Below are positions 1 through 8,222 of a stretch of 64,000 bases of DNA, piece after piece. Source of the stretch: an uncultured Bacteroidota bacterium (GTDB lineage: Bacteria; Bacteroidota; Bacteroidia; Flavobacteriales; Flavobacteriaceae); contig CACKBA010000001.1 of NCBI GenBank assembly GCA_902598295.1, positions 55,498-119,497 on the forward strand, in the 5' to 3' direction. Within the stretch, counting starts at the first letter, position 1; every line of letters starts with the position of its first letter. Made by a program: the position numbers and the translations under genes. The notes under the pieces are model-generated. The model saw only the letters and a program-made list of their open reading frames with translations. It was not told the DNA's origin and made no database searches.

Positions 1-1090
1 AGAAATTAATACCCTTAAAGTACTCATTGCCCTCCCAAAGCAATTTTTTTTCAGATTCATTTAACTTAAAATAGGGTCTGTGTATTGGAAAATTGAATTT
101 TTGTGAATTATTTACAAGTAAGTCTTTATACTTACTAAGTTTTTGCCCTCTCCACGGAGCTATGCATTCTTCATAAACTGAAAGACCAGTATTAGGAATT
201 ACTAGTTCAGGGTCAATTCCCATTATATCGCCATATCCATTACAATTACTACAAGCTCCATATGGATTATTAAAACTGAATAAATGTTCAGTTGGTTTCA
301 TAAACTTTATACCATCTTGTTCAAATTTTTTTGAAAATACTTTATAATGATTATCCTTTAAACTTTTAATGTACATTTCATCATTACCTTGATAAAATGC
401 ATTTTCAATTGAGTCCGTTATTCGGTCTGAATAATCTTTGTCAGTTTTATAAATTGACCTATCAACAACTAGAAAGAGGTTTTCTTTTTTCTCTGAAATA
501 AAATCTTCAATCTGATAGATTTTTCCGTCTGATTCAATACGAGCATAACCCTCATCTGAAAATAATTTAAGATATTTTTGTAAACCAATACTTTCAGGAC
601 AAAAGAGTTTTGCCATTATTAAAAACTTATCTCCTTCACAAAAAGTATTTATATAGTTGACAACTGTGCTGACATTATCTTTAACAACTTCTTGGTTTGT
701 AATTGGGCTATATGTTTTACCAACTCTTGAATATAACAACTTTATGTAATCATAAATTTCTGAGCTTGTACCAACTGTAGACCTCGGGTTTGAATTATTT
801 ACTTTTTGCTCAATAGCAATTGCAGGAGATAATCCTTGTATTTTTTTAACTTTCGGCTTTTTAATTTTTCCAAGAAATTGTCTTGCATAAGATGATAAGC
901 TTTCGATGAATCTTCTTTGACCTTCTGCAAATATTGTGTCGAAAGCTAAACTTGATTTACCAGACCCCGAAAGACCTGTAATAACTATTAATTTTTTCTT
1001 TGGAATATTAACATTTATATTTTTAAGATTATGCATCTCTGCACCTTCAATTGTTATTTGCTCTTTTATTTTTTTTTCTTTAACAGACAT
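1..1090 (-). CDS. uvrA: Excinuclease ABC subunit A, N-terminal part (cut by window edge)
   Basis: Damage-recognition ATPase of UvrABC nucleotide excision repair. The frame opens at an ATG (1088-1090) and runs off the left edge without a stop, so it is absent from the ORF track; about 363 residues are visible. The Walker A motif GLSGSGKSS lies near residue 40, followed by the family's signature around SSYARQFLG and SPAIAIEQK. A first zinc-finger half, CSNCNGYG, is seen further on. The start is one base after the stop of the upstream EnvC-like gene, so it is the last visible gene of the leftward run from porW. The identification is secure; the C-terminal ATPase half is not in the window. Confidence 0.97.
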   Translation of the reverse strand, partial: MSVKEKKIKEQITIEGAEMHNLKNINVNIPKKKLIVITGLSGSGKSSLAFDTIFAEGQRRFIESLSSYARQFLGKIKKPKVKKIQGLSPAIAIEQKVNNSNPRSTVGTSSEIYDYIKLLYSRVGKTYSPITNQEVVKDNVSTVVNYINTFCEGDKFLIMAKLFCPESIGLQKYLKLFSDEGYARIESDGKIYQIEDFISEKKENLFLVVDRSIYKTDKDYSDRITDSIENAFYQGNDEMYIKSLKDNHYKVFSKKFEQDGIKFMKPTEHLFSFNNPYGACSNCNGYGDIMGIDPELVIPNTGLSVYEECIAPWRGQKLSKYKDLLVNNSQKFNFPIHRPYFKLNESEKKLLWEGNEYFKGINF

Positions 1091-1091
1091 T

Positions 1092-2294
1092 TTATTTAAC
1101 AATCCAAATATATGGGTCTATGGCTTTTGTGTTATTGAAAATACTAAACTGTAATGTTGATTTAGAACCGTCTTTTGGATTAAATACTTTTCCTATTTTT
1201 TGCAAAGCAGTAACATTTTCTCCCTTTTCAACATAAACTTCAGCAATATTTTTGTAGGCTGTAATATAACTTCCGTGTTGAATCAATACAGTAATATTGC
1301 TACCCTTAAACTTTAGTATTGATAATACTACTCCATTAAACACTGTTCTTATTTCAGCGTCTTTTGTAGTAGCAATAACCAATCCGTTGCTTTGAATTTT
1401 GGTTGTTCTGACAACAGGGTGGGGTTGTAATCCGAATTTTTGGATAATCGCGCCTCTCTCTACGGGCCAAGGCAAATTACCCTGGTTTGCGCTAAACTTT
1501 TCAGAAAGAGCCCTTGCTTCAGGTGTTAATTTAAATATGTTATTATTCGGTTCATTATTAGATTTTCTGATAGCTTCTTTTATTAGGCGATCGATTTCTT
1601 TATCAAGGTTTTTTGATATTTTTTGCTTTTCGTCTATTTGATTTTTATATGATATTTCTTTTCGTTTGAGACCAGTAATCATTAGTTCTTTTGAGTTTTC
1701 TTCGACTTTGAGTTTTTTTCTGCTTTGCTGGTTTTGTTTTAATAATTTGTTTTTTTGGGTCTTCAATGAATTTAAATCTTCCACTTTTTTAGCCAGTAAC
1801 TTAACGGAGTTTGTAATTTTAAGAGCAACACTTTTTCTGTCTTTAGAAAACTGATTTATGTATCTGGAACGTTTTAATGCCTGTAAAAAATCCTCTGACG
1901 AAAGTAAAAACATTAACCTGGACTCTTTGAGCTTGCTTTTATAAGAATTATTAATCATTAATGCGTATTGTTCTCTAACTTTTTTTATCTCTTTATTAAG
2001 AAAGTCAATTGAGTCATTTTTTTTATCAATTTCCGTTGTAACCATATTAATTTGCTGATTAGTTAATTTGATTAACTCCTCATTTTTTGAGATTTTGATT
2101 GCTAAGTTTTCTAAATCGTTGTATGCAATTTTAGTTGTCCTGGAATTGTTAAACAACAAGGAGTTTATATTCTCTATTTCTTTTTTAATTATTAACCTTT
2201 GATTTTCAAGTTGTTTAATTTTAGGGGTTTGTGAAAAGGTTGTGCTGCAAAAGAAAACTATAGATATTAGACAATATGATTTGAGTTTTGACAA
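1092..2294 (-). CDS. EnvC-like murein hydrolase activator with degenerate M23 domain
   Basis: Exported coiled-coil protein with a C-terminal LytM/M23 fold. Residues 1-21 look like a signal peptide ending at TTFSQ. Roughly residues 25-250 are lysine- and glutamate-rich coiled coil, and residues 275-400 align with the M23 fold. The zinc ligands of an active M23 peptidase are missing: the HxxxD site is not recognisable and the terminal HxH site reads TLQF. That matches EnvC-type proteins, which activate cell-wall amidases at division instead of cutting peptidoglycan. It sits between dut and uvrA. Its partner amidase is not in this window. Confidence 0.85.
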   Translation of the reverse strand: MSKLKSYCLISIVFFCSTTFSQTPKIKQLENQRLIIKKEIENINSLLFNNSRTTKIAYNDLENLAIKISKNEELIKLTNQQINMVTTEIDKKNDSIDFLNKEIKKVREQYALMINNSYKSKLKESRLMFLLSSEDFLQALKRSRYINQFSKDRKSVALKITNSVKLLAKKVEDLNSLKTQKNKLLKQNQQSRKKLKVEENSKELMITGLKRKEISYKNQIDEKQKISKNLDKEIDRLIKEAIRKSNNEPNNNIFKLTPEARALSEKFSANQGNLPWPVERGAIIQKFGLQPHPVVRTTKIQSNGLVIATTKDAEIRTVFNGVVLSILKFKGSNITVLIQHGSYITAYKNIAEVYVEKGENVTALQKIGKVFNPKDGSKSTLQFSIFNNTKAIDPYIWIVK

Positions 2295-2321
2295 TTTTAG
2301 AAATTCGAATCTATCAATATA

Positions 2322-2756
2322 TCAATTAGTACCGGTACTACCAAACCCGCCTGAAGATCTTTTTGTTGTTTTTAACTCTACAGAATTTTCCCAATTAGCT
2401 TTAATTATCGATGTAAAAACAAGCTGAGCAATTCTATCAGATGGATTTATTTGAAATGGAGTTTTTGATGAGTTAAATAATATTACCCCTATTTCTCCTC
2501 TGTAATCTGCATCTATTGTGCCTGGTGAATTTAAAACTGTGATGCCTTTTTTTAATGCAAGTCCACTTCGAGATCTAATCTGGGCTTCATATTGCTCCGG
2601 AATTTCTAAAAATATTCCTGTAGGAACCAACAATCTATCGCCAGGGTGCAAGGTGATTTGAGAAGGAATGAAAGCTCTAAGGTCCATACCTGATGACCCG
2701 CTTGTTTGGTAAGATGGATTTTGATTATTAGACTTGTTGATTATCTTAATTTTCAT
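2322..2756 (-). CDS. dut: Deoxyuridine 5'-triphosphate nucleotidohydrolase (dUTPase)
   Basis: Hydrolyses dUTP to dUMP and pyrophosphate, keeping uracil out of DNA and feeding dTMP synthesis. All five trimeric dUTPase motifs are visible in order: SGMDLRA, RSRSGLA, SPGTIDADYRGEI, DRIAQLVF and the C-terminal RSSGGFGSTG. The ORF track starts one codon earlier at a TTG; I prefer the ATG at 2754-2756, which overlaps the atpG stop as TGATG and gives 144 residues. The overlap implies translational coupling to atpG. Confidence 0.96.
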   Translation of the reverse strand: MKIKIINKSNNQNPSYQTSGSSGMDLRAFIPSQITLHPGDRLLVPTGIFLEIPEQYEAQIRSRSGLALKKGITVLNSPGTIDADYRGEIGVILFNSSKTPFQINPSDRIAQLVFTSIIKANWENSVELKTTKRSSGGFGSTGTN

Positions 2757-3616
2757 CAACCATTCAGCGCTTCAGCTCCGGAAACAATTTCAAGAATTTC
2801 ATTTGTAATAGCCGCTTGCCTTGCTTTATTGTATGTCAAAACCAGTTCACTTTTCAACTCACTTGCATTATCTGTAGCTTTGTGCATTGCTGTCATTCTT
2901 GCACCATGCTCTCCCGCAAATGAATCCCTTATTGCTTTAAATAGTTGGATTTTTAATGACTTAGGCACCAAATCTGAAACGATTTGTTCCATAGAAGGTT
3001 CAAAAATATAATCAGATAAAGCTTCGGAATTAGTTGGTGCAGAGATCGGTAGAAATTGCTCGGAAATCGTTGTTTGATTAGCGGCATTCTTAAAAGTATT
3101 ATAAATAAGTTCTACGTGGTCGTACTCCCCGTTTGAAAATAATTCTATTACAGTATCAACAATTTCTGACGTCTCATCATAATTAATATTCTCAAAAATA
3201 TTACTGTGATTTGAGATTACCTTTTCTGTTTTAGATATTATATCGTTTGCTTTTTTTCCAATGATTAAGAAACTGAAATTTGACTTTGAAAAACGTGGTT
3301 CATTTTTCATTTTGACAGCTTTCTTAATAACATTAGAATTGAATGCACCACAAAGTCCTTTGTTTGAACAAATTGGAATTAAAAGAACATTTTTAATGGT
3401 TCTGTTTTCTGACAACTGAGACACACTGGAGGATGAGATTATTTCATGGAAACTTGACATTAATTCACCTAGTTTTTCAGAATAAGGCCTCATCGCAGTA
3501 ACTGCATCTTGTGCTTTTTTTAACTTAGCTGCCGAAACCATTTTCATTGCACTAGTAATCTTCATTGTTGAGGTTACTGATGAAATTCGGTTTCTTATCT
3601 CTTTTAAATTAGGCAT
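2756..3616 (-). CDS. atpG: F1Fo ATP synthase subunit gamma
   Basis: Central rotor stalk of F1, coupling c-ring rotation to conformational change in the alpha3-beta3 head. The 286-residue length is normal. The N-terminal helix starts MPNLKEIRNRISSV with KITSAMKMVSAAKL, and the C-terminal helix contains GARMTAMHKATDNA, the two halves of the antiparallel coiled coil. It lies 5 bases after atpA and is followed by dut rather than by atpD and atpC. Subunits beta and epsilon must therefore be encoded elsewhere, as is usual in Bacteroidota. Confidence 0.97.
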   Translation of the reverse strand: MPNLKEIRNRISSVTSTMKITSAMKMVSAAKLKKAQDAVTAMRPYSEKLGELMSSFHEIISSSSVSQLSENRTIKNVLLIPICSNKGLCGAFNSNVIKKAVKMKNEPRFSKSNFSFLIIGKKANDIISKTEKVISNHSNIFENINYDETSEIVDTVIELFSNGEYDHVELIYNTFKNAANQTTISEQFLPISAPTNSEALSDYIFEPSMEQIVSDLVPKSLKIQLFKAIRDSFAGEHGARMTAMHKATDNASELKSELVLTYNKARQAAITNEILEIVSGAEALNG

Positions 3617-3621
3617 GAAAA

Positions 3622-5199
3622 TTATTCATAAGATGATGTTAGGTCTGCTGCTACGCTTTCCAGGGTTGATAAAACATTGTCCGTAAGTTTACCTTGTTTA
3701 ATCGTATCTAAAGTTTTTCTATGTTTTAAGTTCATAAGCTCTAAAAAATTCTTTTCAAACTCTTTGATTTTATCTACGGGCACAGATTTTAAAAGATTTT
3801 TTGACCCTAAGTATATAATTGCTACTTGATTTTCGACAGTAAATGGGTCATTTTGCGCTTGCTTTAAAATTTCAACATTTCTTTTCCCTTTTTCGATTAC
3901 ACTTAGTGTTACAGGATCTAAATCAGATCCAAATTTTGCAAATGCTTGTAATTCCCTAAATTGAGCTTGATCAAGTTTTAAAGTACCTGCAACTTTTTTC
4001 ATTGATTTAATCTGAGCTGAACCTCCAACTCTTGAAACAGAGATACCAACATTAATTGCAGGTCTTACTCCTGAGTTAAATAGATCTGATTCAAGAAAAA
4101 TTTGTCCATCTGTAATAGAAATAACATTTGTGGGTATATATGCAGAAACATCTCCTGCCTGTGTCTCTATAACTGGTAATGCAGTCAATGAACCGCCTCC
4201 TTTTACGACTGGTCTCAAACTTTCGGGGAGGTCATTCATTTTTTTTGCAATGCCATCATCATTGATAACTTTAGCTGATCTCTCCAGTAGTCTTGAGTGT
4301 AAATAAAAAACATCCCCAGGATATGCTTCACGACCCGGCGGCCTTCTCAAAAGAAGTGAAACTTCTCTATATGCAACAGCTTGCTTTGATAAATCATCGT
4401 AAATAATTAGTGCAGGTCTTCCGGTATCTCTAAAATACTCCCCAATTGCAGCACCTGCGAAAGGGGCGTAAACTTGCATGGGAGCTGGATCGGAGGCGTT
4501 TGCAGCTACTATGGTTGTATAAGAGAGTGCTCCTTTTTCTTCAAGGGTTTTTGCTATTCCTGCAACTGTAGATGCTTTTTGACCAATTGCAACATAAATA
4601 CAATACACAGGCTCTCCAGCATCATAAAATTCTTTTTGATTGATTATTGTATCAATACATACAGTTGTTTTTCCAGTTTGTCTATCTCCAATCACCAACT
4701 CTCTTTGGCCTCTTCCAACAGGTATCATTGCATCAATCGATTTTATTCCTGTCTGTAGAGGTTCATTAACGGGTTGTCTGTATATCACACCTGGCGCTTT
4801 TCTTTCAAGAGGCATCTCATACATTTTACCTTTAATTTTTCCCTTACCATCAATTGGTTCTCCAAGTGTATTAACAACCCTGCCCACAACACCATCACCA
4901 ACATTAATCGAGGCGATTCGTTCAGTTCTTTTTACAGTATCCCCTTCTTTTACATCCTTAGATGGACCTAAAAGTACTACACCTACATTGTCCTCTTCAA
5001 GATTTAGTACAATACCTTCCATGCCATTTTCAAACTTCACCAATTCTCCATATTGTACATTTGAAAGACCGTAAACCCTGGCTATTCCATCTCCTACTTG
5101 AAGAACGGTTCCGACCTCTGCTAGTGATGGTCCAATATCGGATCCTGTTAATTGTTTTTTTATAATTGCTGATATTTCAGCTGGTTTTATATCTGCCAT
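3622..5199 (-). CDS. atpA: F1Fo ATP synthase subunit alpha
   Basis: Non-catalytic nucleotide-binding subunit of the F1 head. The 525-residue protein has the Walker A motif [10 protein letters not shown] near residue 171, the beta-barrel N-terminal domain ([15 protein letters not shown]) and the signature [17 protein letters not shown]. Length and motifs are those of a full-length family member. It follows atpH by 3 bases and precedes atpG by 5. Several long ORFs on the plus strand inside it (for example 4640-5074) are shadows. Confidence 0.98.
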   Translation of the reverse strand: MADIKPAEISAIIKKQLTGSDIGPSLAEVGTVLQVGDGIARVYGLSNVQYGELVKFENGMEGIVLNLEEDNVGVVLLGPSKDVKEGDTVKRTERIASINVGDGVVGRVVNTLGEPIDGKGKIKGKMYEMPLERKAPGVIYRQPVNEPLQTGIKSIDAMIPVGRGQRELVIGDRQTGKTTVCIDTIINQKEFYDAGEPVYCIYVAIGQKASTVAGIAKTLEEKGALSYTTIVAANASDPAPMQVYAPFAGAAIGEYFRDTGRPALIIYDDLSKQAVAYREVSLLLRRPPGREAYPGDVFYLHSRLLERSAKVINDDGIAKKMNDLPESLRPVVKGGGSLTALPVIETQAGDVSAYIPTNVISITDGQIFLESDLFNSGVRPAINVGISVSRVGGSAQIKSMKKVAGTLKLDQAQFRELQAFAKFGSDLDPVTLSVIEKGKRNVEILKQAQNDPFTVENQVAIIYLGSKNLLKSVPVDKIKEFEKNFLELMNLKHRKTLDTIKQGKLTDNVLSTLESVAADLTSSYE

Positions 5200-5202
5200 A
5201 AT

Positions 5203-5748
5203 TTATTGTGTTGATGTGTTTAAAAACTCTTGCTCTAAATTTTTCAATTGTTGTTTAAAGCTAGCATCATATTGCTTATCGCCCACTTTTAGTATAAAGC
5301 CTCCAATTAGGTTTTTATCTACTTTATTCGTGAGATGTACATTTTTAGATGTTAAAGATTCTACCTTAGATTTGATTTCCGCCAGCAGTTCATCTGAGAG
5401 TTTAGCAACTGAAACTAAAATAACATTTTGGTTGCCCATTTTTTCATTGTAAAGATGAACAAAGCACTTAGCGACATCGTCAAACAAATCGATACGCCCA
5501 CTATTCATAAGATGATAAAGCAGATTTGTTGAGTTGGTTGACAAATGAGGAAACACCATTTTCAGAGTTTCTGCTTTGTCCGTGTCTTTTATAACTTTTG
5601 AGTCGATAAACAGTTTTAGCTCCTGTGATTGTTCAAAGGCTCTTTTGACGGAGTTCATGTCTTTAAACATTATCCCTAAATCATTTTCTGATTCTGTAAT
5701 GCTCAAAAAAGCTTTTGCATATCTATTTGCAGCTCGAGTGTTTATCAT
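5203..5748 (-). CDS. atpH: F1Fo ATP synthase subunit delta
   Basis: Peripheral stalk protein that clamps F1 to subunit b. The 181-residue protein begins AANRYAKAFLSI, the usual opening of the delta/OSCP N-terminal helical domain, and ends with the family's conserved patch KVDKNLIGGFILKVGDKQYDAS split into two strands before a terminal helix. It overlaps the end of atpF by 4 bases (ATGA type) and lies 3 bases before atpA, so it is part of the same transcript. Confidence 0.95.
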   Translation of the reverse strand: MINTRAANRYAKAFLSITESENDLGIMFKDMNSVKRAFEQSQELKLFIDSKVIKDTDKAETLKMVFPHLSTNSTNLLYHLMNSGRIDLFDDVAKCFVHLYNEKMGNQNVILVSVAKLSDELLAEIKSKVESLTSKNVHLTNKVDKNLIGGFILKVGDKQYDASFKQQLKNLEQEFLNTSTQ

Positions 5749-6245
5749 TTAAGTTTAACGTCTTTTATTAATTCTTTTACAATTTTCATTTGTTTATCGT
5801 CATCTGAAAGCTTTTCTTTAATAAGCTTTTCAGCAATTTCAATTGATAGTGTAGCTACTTGTTTTTTAATTTCTGAAACAGCAGCTTCTTTTTCAGACTT
5901 TATAGAGTCATTGGCATTGTCAATGATTTTCTGAGCTTCAGTTTTTGCCTCAGACTTAGCCTCTTCCAAAATTGACTTCTTAAGGTTACTCGCTTCTTTT
6001 AAGATATTATCGCGTTCAATTTTTGCTTCTTTAAGAACCTTGTCATTACTGGCTTTTAGGGTCTTTATTTCTTCTCTTGCTTTTTCAGCAGACTCTAAAG
6101 CGTTTTTTATACCTTCCTCTCTATCATTAATTGTATTAAGTATAGGAGTCCATGCATATTTTTTCAACAACCAGATTAGTAACAAGAATATCACGGTTTG
6201 CCAAAAAAACAAACCAATTGAAAACTCTTCAATTAATTTTTCCAT
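5745..6245 (-). CDS. atpF: F1Fo ATP synthase subunit b
   Basis: Membrane-anchored peripheral stalk. One N-terminal transmembrane helix (about residues 10-28, IGLFFWQTVIFLLLIWLL) is followed by a long charged helix rich in E, K and A that would form the dimeric stalk. The length of 166 residues and the gene order c-b-delta-alpha-gamma are canonical. It starts 15 bases after atpE. Confidence 0.96.
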   Translation of the reverse strand: MEKLIEEFSIGLFFWQTVIFLLLIWLLKKYAWTPILNTINDREEGIKNALESAEKAREEIKTLKASNDKVLKEAKIERDNILKEASNLKKSILEEAKSEAKTEAQKIIDNANDSIKSEKEAAVSEIKKQVATLSIEIAEKLIKEKLSDDDKQMKIVKELIKDVKLK

Positions 6246-6260
6246 ATGAGTTAAAAATTA

Positions 6261-6467
<207 letters not shown>

Positions 6468-6482
6468 TTAAATTTATTCATC

Positions 6483-7568
6483 TTAATGTTCAGTTTCACC
6501 ATGCTCCTCTACAGCAAATCCAAAATACAAAGCAGATAGCATAGTAAAAATGTACGCTTGTAATAACGCTACTAAAATTTCAATAATTGAAATGAAAAAA
6601 GCAAGCACAAAAGACAAGCTACTCCCAATCCAATTTTGAAAAACAAACATCAACCCTATTAGGCTGTACAGCACGATATGTCCAGCCTGAATGTTTGCAT
6701 ATAAACGTATTAGTAGTGAAAAAGGCTTTATAAATAAGCCTAAAAATTCGATTGGTGCCAATATTATTTTTAGTGGAATTGGCACACCCGGCATCCAGAA
6801 AATATGACCCCAATAATTTTTATTTGCTGTTAGGTTTGTAAGTAAAAACGTCAATAAGGCCAACGAAAATGTTACCGCTATGTTTCCCGTTACATTAACA
6901 CCTAATGGAGTTAATCCCAACATGTTCAAAAACCAAATGAAGAAAAAAACAGTTAGCAAATAACTCATGTAGTTTTTATACTTTTTTTCTCCAATTCCAG
7001 GTATTGCAATTTCATCCCTGACATATAAAATTATGGGTTCTAAGAACCTACCTATCCCAGCAGCAATGCCGTTATTTGTTGAGTATGATCTCGCAAGTGA
7101 GTTAAATAAAAATAACATCAAAAAAGAAACGAGAAGGATAGTAACAATATTTTTTGTAATTGAAAAGTCCAAAGGTTTTTCGTTTGTGATTTTACCATTT
7201 TCGTCTTTCAAAATATCACCATTAGCATTTGTTTTGTAGATTTTATTATTGTCATAATTCATTCTATAAAAACTTTCATTGTCGGCCACTACCTCTTTGC
7301 CATGTTTAAAATCAGAAGACATAAAAATCTTAAGACCATTATCGTACAGAATCACAGGCAAAGGGAGCTCTATATAAACTTTTTTACCATCAGCTTTTGT
7401 GTATGATGTTAAATAAAAACTGTGAGAGTCTTTTAGGTGATGGGTTATGTATTTTTTTATCTCTGTTTTTTTGTCTTTCTTTTCAACCGAAGATTCTGCG
7501 GAAAAAGCAGTACAAAAAGCAAGTGTTGAAAATAGAGTTACAAAGAGAAATTTTTTTGAAAAAAACAT
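6483..7568 (-). CDS. atpB: F1Fo ATP synthase subunit a
   Basis: Stator channel subunit that passes protons to the c ring. At 361 residues it is longer than the E. coli protein because of an N-terminal signal-like segment (ends TAFSAES) and a periplasmic domain of roughly 110 residues, as in other Bacteroidota. The essential arginine is in LLIRLYANIQAGH. Five or six membrane helices fill residues 130-350. A perfect TAnnTTTG box lies 28 bases upstream, so the atp genes probably also have their own promoter behind atpZ. Confidence 0.96.
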   Translation of the reverse strand: MFFSKKFLFVTLFSTLAFCTAFSAESSVEKKDKKTEIKKYITHHLKDSHSFYLTSYTKADGKKVYIELPLPVILYDNGLKIFMSSDFKHGKEVVADNESFYRMNYDNNKIYKTNANGDILKDENGKITNEKPLDFSITKNIVTILLVSFLMLFLFNSLARSYSTNNGIAAGIGRFLEPIILYVRDEIAIPGIGEKKYKNYMSYLLTVFFFIWFLNMLGLTPLGVNVTGNIAVTFSLALLTFLLTNLTANKNYWGHIFWMPGVPIPLKIILAPIEFLGLFIKPFSLLIRLYANIQAGHIVLYSLIGLMFVFQNWIGSSLSFVLAFFISIIEILVALLQAYIFTMLSALYFGFAVEEHGETEH

Positions 7569-7596
7569 TCCAGATTTTCTGTAAAATATATGCCTG

Positions 7597-7604
7597 CAAA
7601 GTTA
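7597..7604 (-). promoter_or_regulatory. Bacteroidota -7 box upstream of atpB
   Basis: The minus strand reads TAACTTTG, a perfect match to TAnnTTTG, 28 bases before the atpB ATG in the 59-base gap behind atpZ. A T-rich stretch about 19 bases upstream could serve as the -33 element. It would give a short leader of about 22 bases. Confidence 0.55.
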
Positions 7605-7627
7605 GAACAATTAGTTAGAAAATAAAG

Positions 7628-7861
7628 CTATTTGTGAAGTTTATTTACTTGCTTATAAACAATATAAAACGCTAGAATAAACCCTAAAAAAGTTAATGAA
7701 AACGTGAATAGTTTGTCAAAATTATAGTATGCATCCAACCATTTTCCAAGTCTGGAAAACAGGAACATAATAATCCCCATTTCAAAACTAATTACAACAA
7801 AAACCAATAAAGGATTAGGCTGTTTTTTCAGACTGTGGTTTGTTTTCAGTTTTGCCTTCAA
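7628..7861 (-). CDS. atpZ: AtpZ/AtpI-like ATP synthase assembly protein
   Basis: Small protein with two membrane helices (about residues 18-36 and 48-68) joined by a GKWLDAYY segment, matching AtpZ/AtpI proteins encoded beside ATP synthase genes and linked to c-ring assembly or magnesium transport. The start is uncertain: the frame has no ATG before the first helix. The ORF track uses a TTG that would overlap the bactofilin gene by 47 bases; the charged leader KTNHSLKKQPNP looks genuine, so an early non-ATG start is plausible. Position between bactofilin and atpB supports the role. Confidence 0.75.
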   Translation of the reverse strand: MKAKLKTNHSLKKQPNPLLVFVVISFEMGIIMFLFSRLGKWLDAYYNFDKLFTFSLTFLGFILAFYIVYKQVNKLHK

Positions 7862-8219
7862 CAGCCTTTAACTGTTTTCCTGATTTCATTGATATTGAAG
7901 CGTCTACCTGAGCGCCTTCCTCAACTGAGAGTTTTCCAGTAATGATATCCCCTTGAATTAATGATTCTGACATTAATGAAAGAACTTCAATAACTTCAAT
8001 TTTTCCTGATATTGATCCAGAAATATCTGCGTTAGAACAATTGATTTTGCCATTAATTTTACCCGATTTTCCGACAACAACTTTTCCTGTGGTTGTGATA
8101 TTTCCCTCAACAACACCATCAATCCTAAAGTCTGCCTCCGAGAAAATGTCTCCTATAATTTTTGTTGATGATTCAATAATATCAACAGAGGGTGATGAAA
8201 AAAACTTATTATCTGCCAT
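7815..8219 (-). CDS. Bactofilin (polymer-forming cytoskeletal protein)
   Basis: Bactofilins polymerise without nucleotide through a right-handed beta helix and scaffold cell-wall or motility machinery. The central 90 residues show the repeating pattern of short beta rungs with G-D-I, G-K-V and G-K-I turns (IIGDIF, IDGVVEGNI, GKINGKI, GSISGKIEV). The tails are short and polar; the C-terminus is lysine-rich. It lies 3 bases after porW and its 3' end overlaps the proposed atpZ start. Confidence 0.9.
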   Translation of the reverse strand: MADNKFFSSPSVDIIESSTKIIGDIFSEADFRIDGVVEGNITTTGKVVVGKSGKINGKINCSNADISGSISGKIEVIEVLSLMSESLIQGDIITGKLSVEEGAQVDASISMKSGKQLKAVEGKTENKPQSEKTA

Positions 8220-8222
8220 AAT

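Noticed and set aside
4640-5074. 144-residue ORF opposite atpA
   Set aside because: Proline- and serine-rich antisense translation of a conserved gene; shadow.
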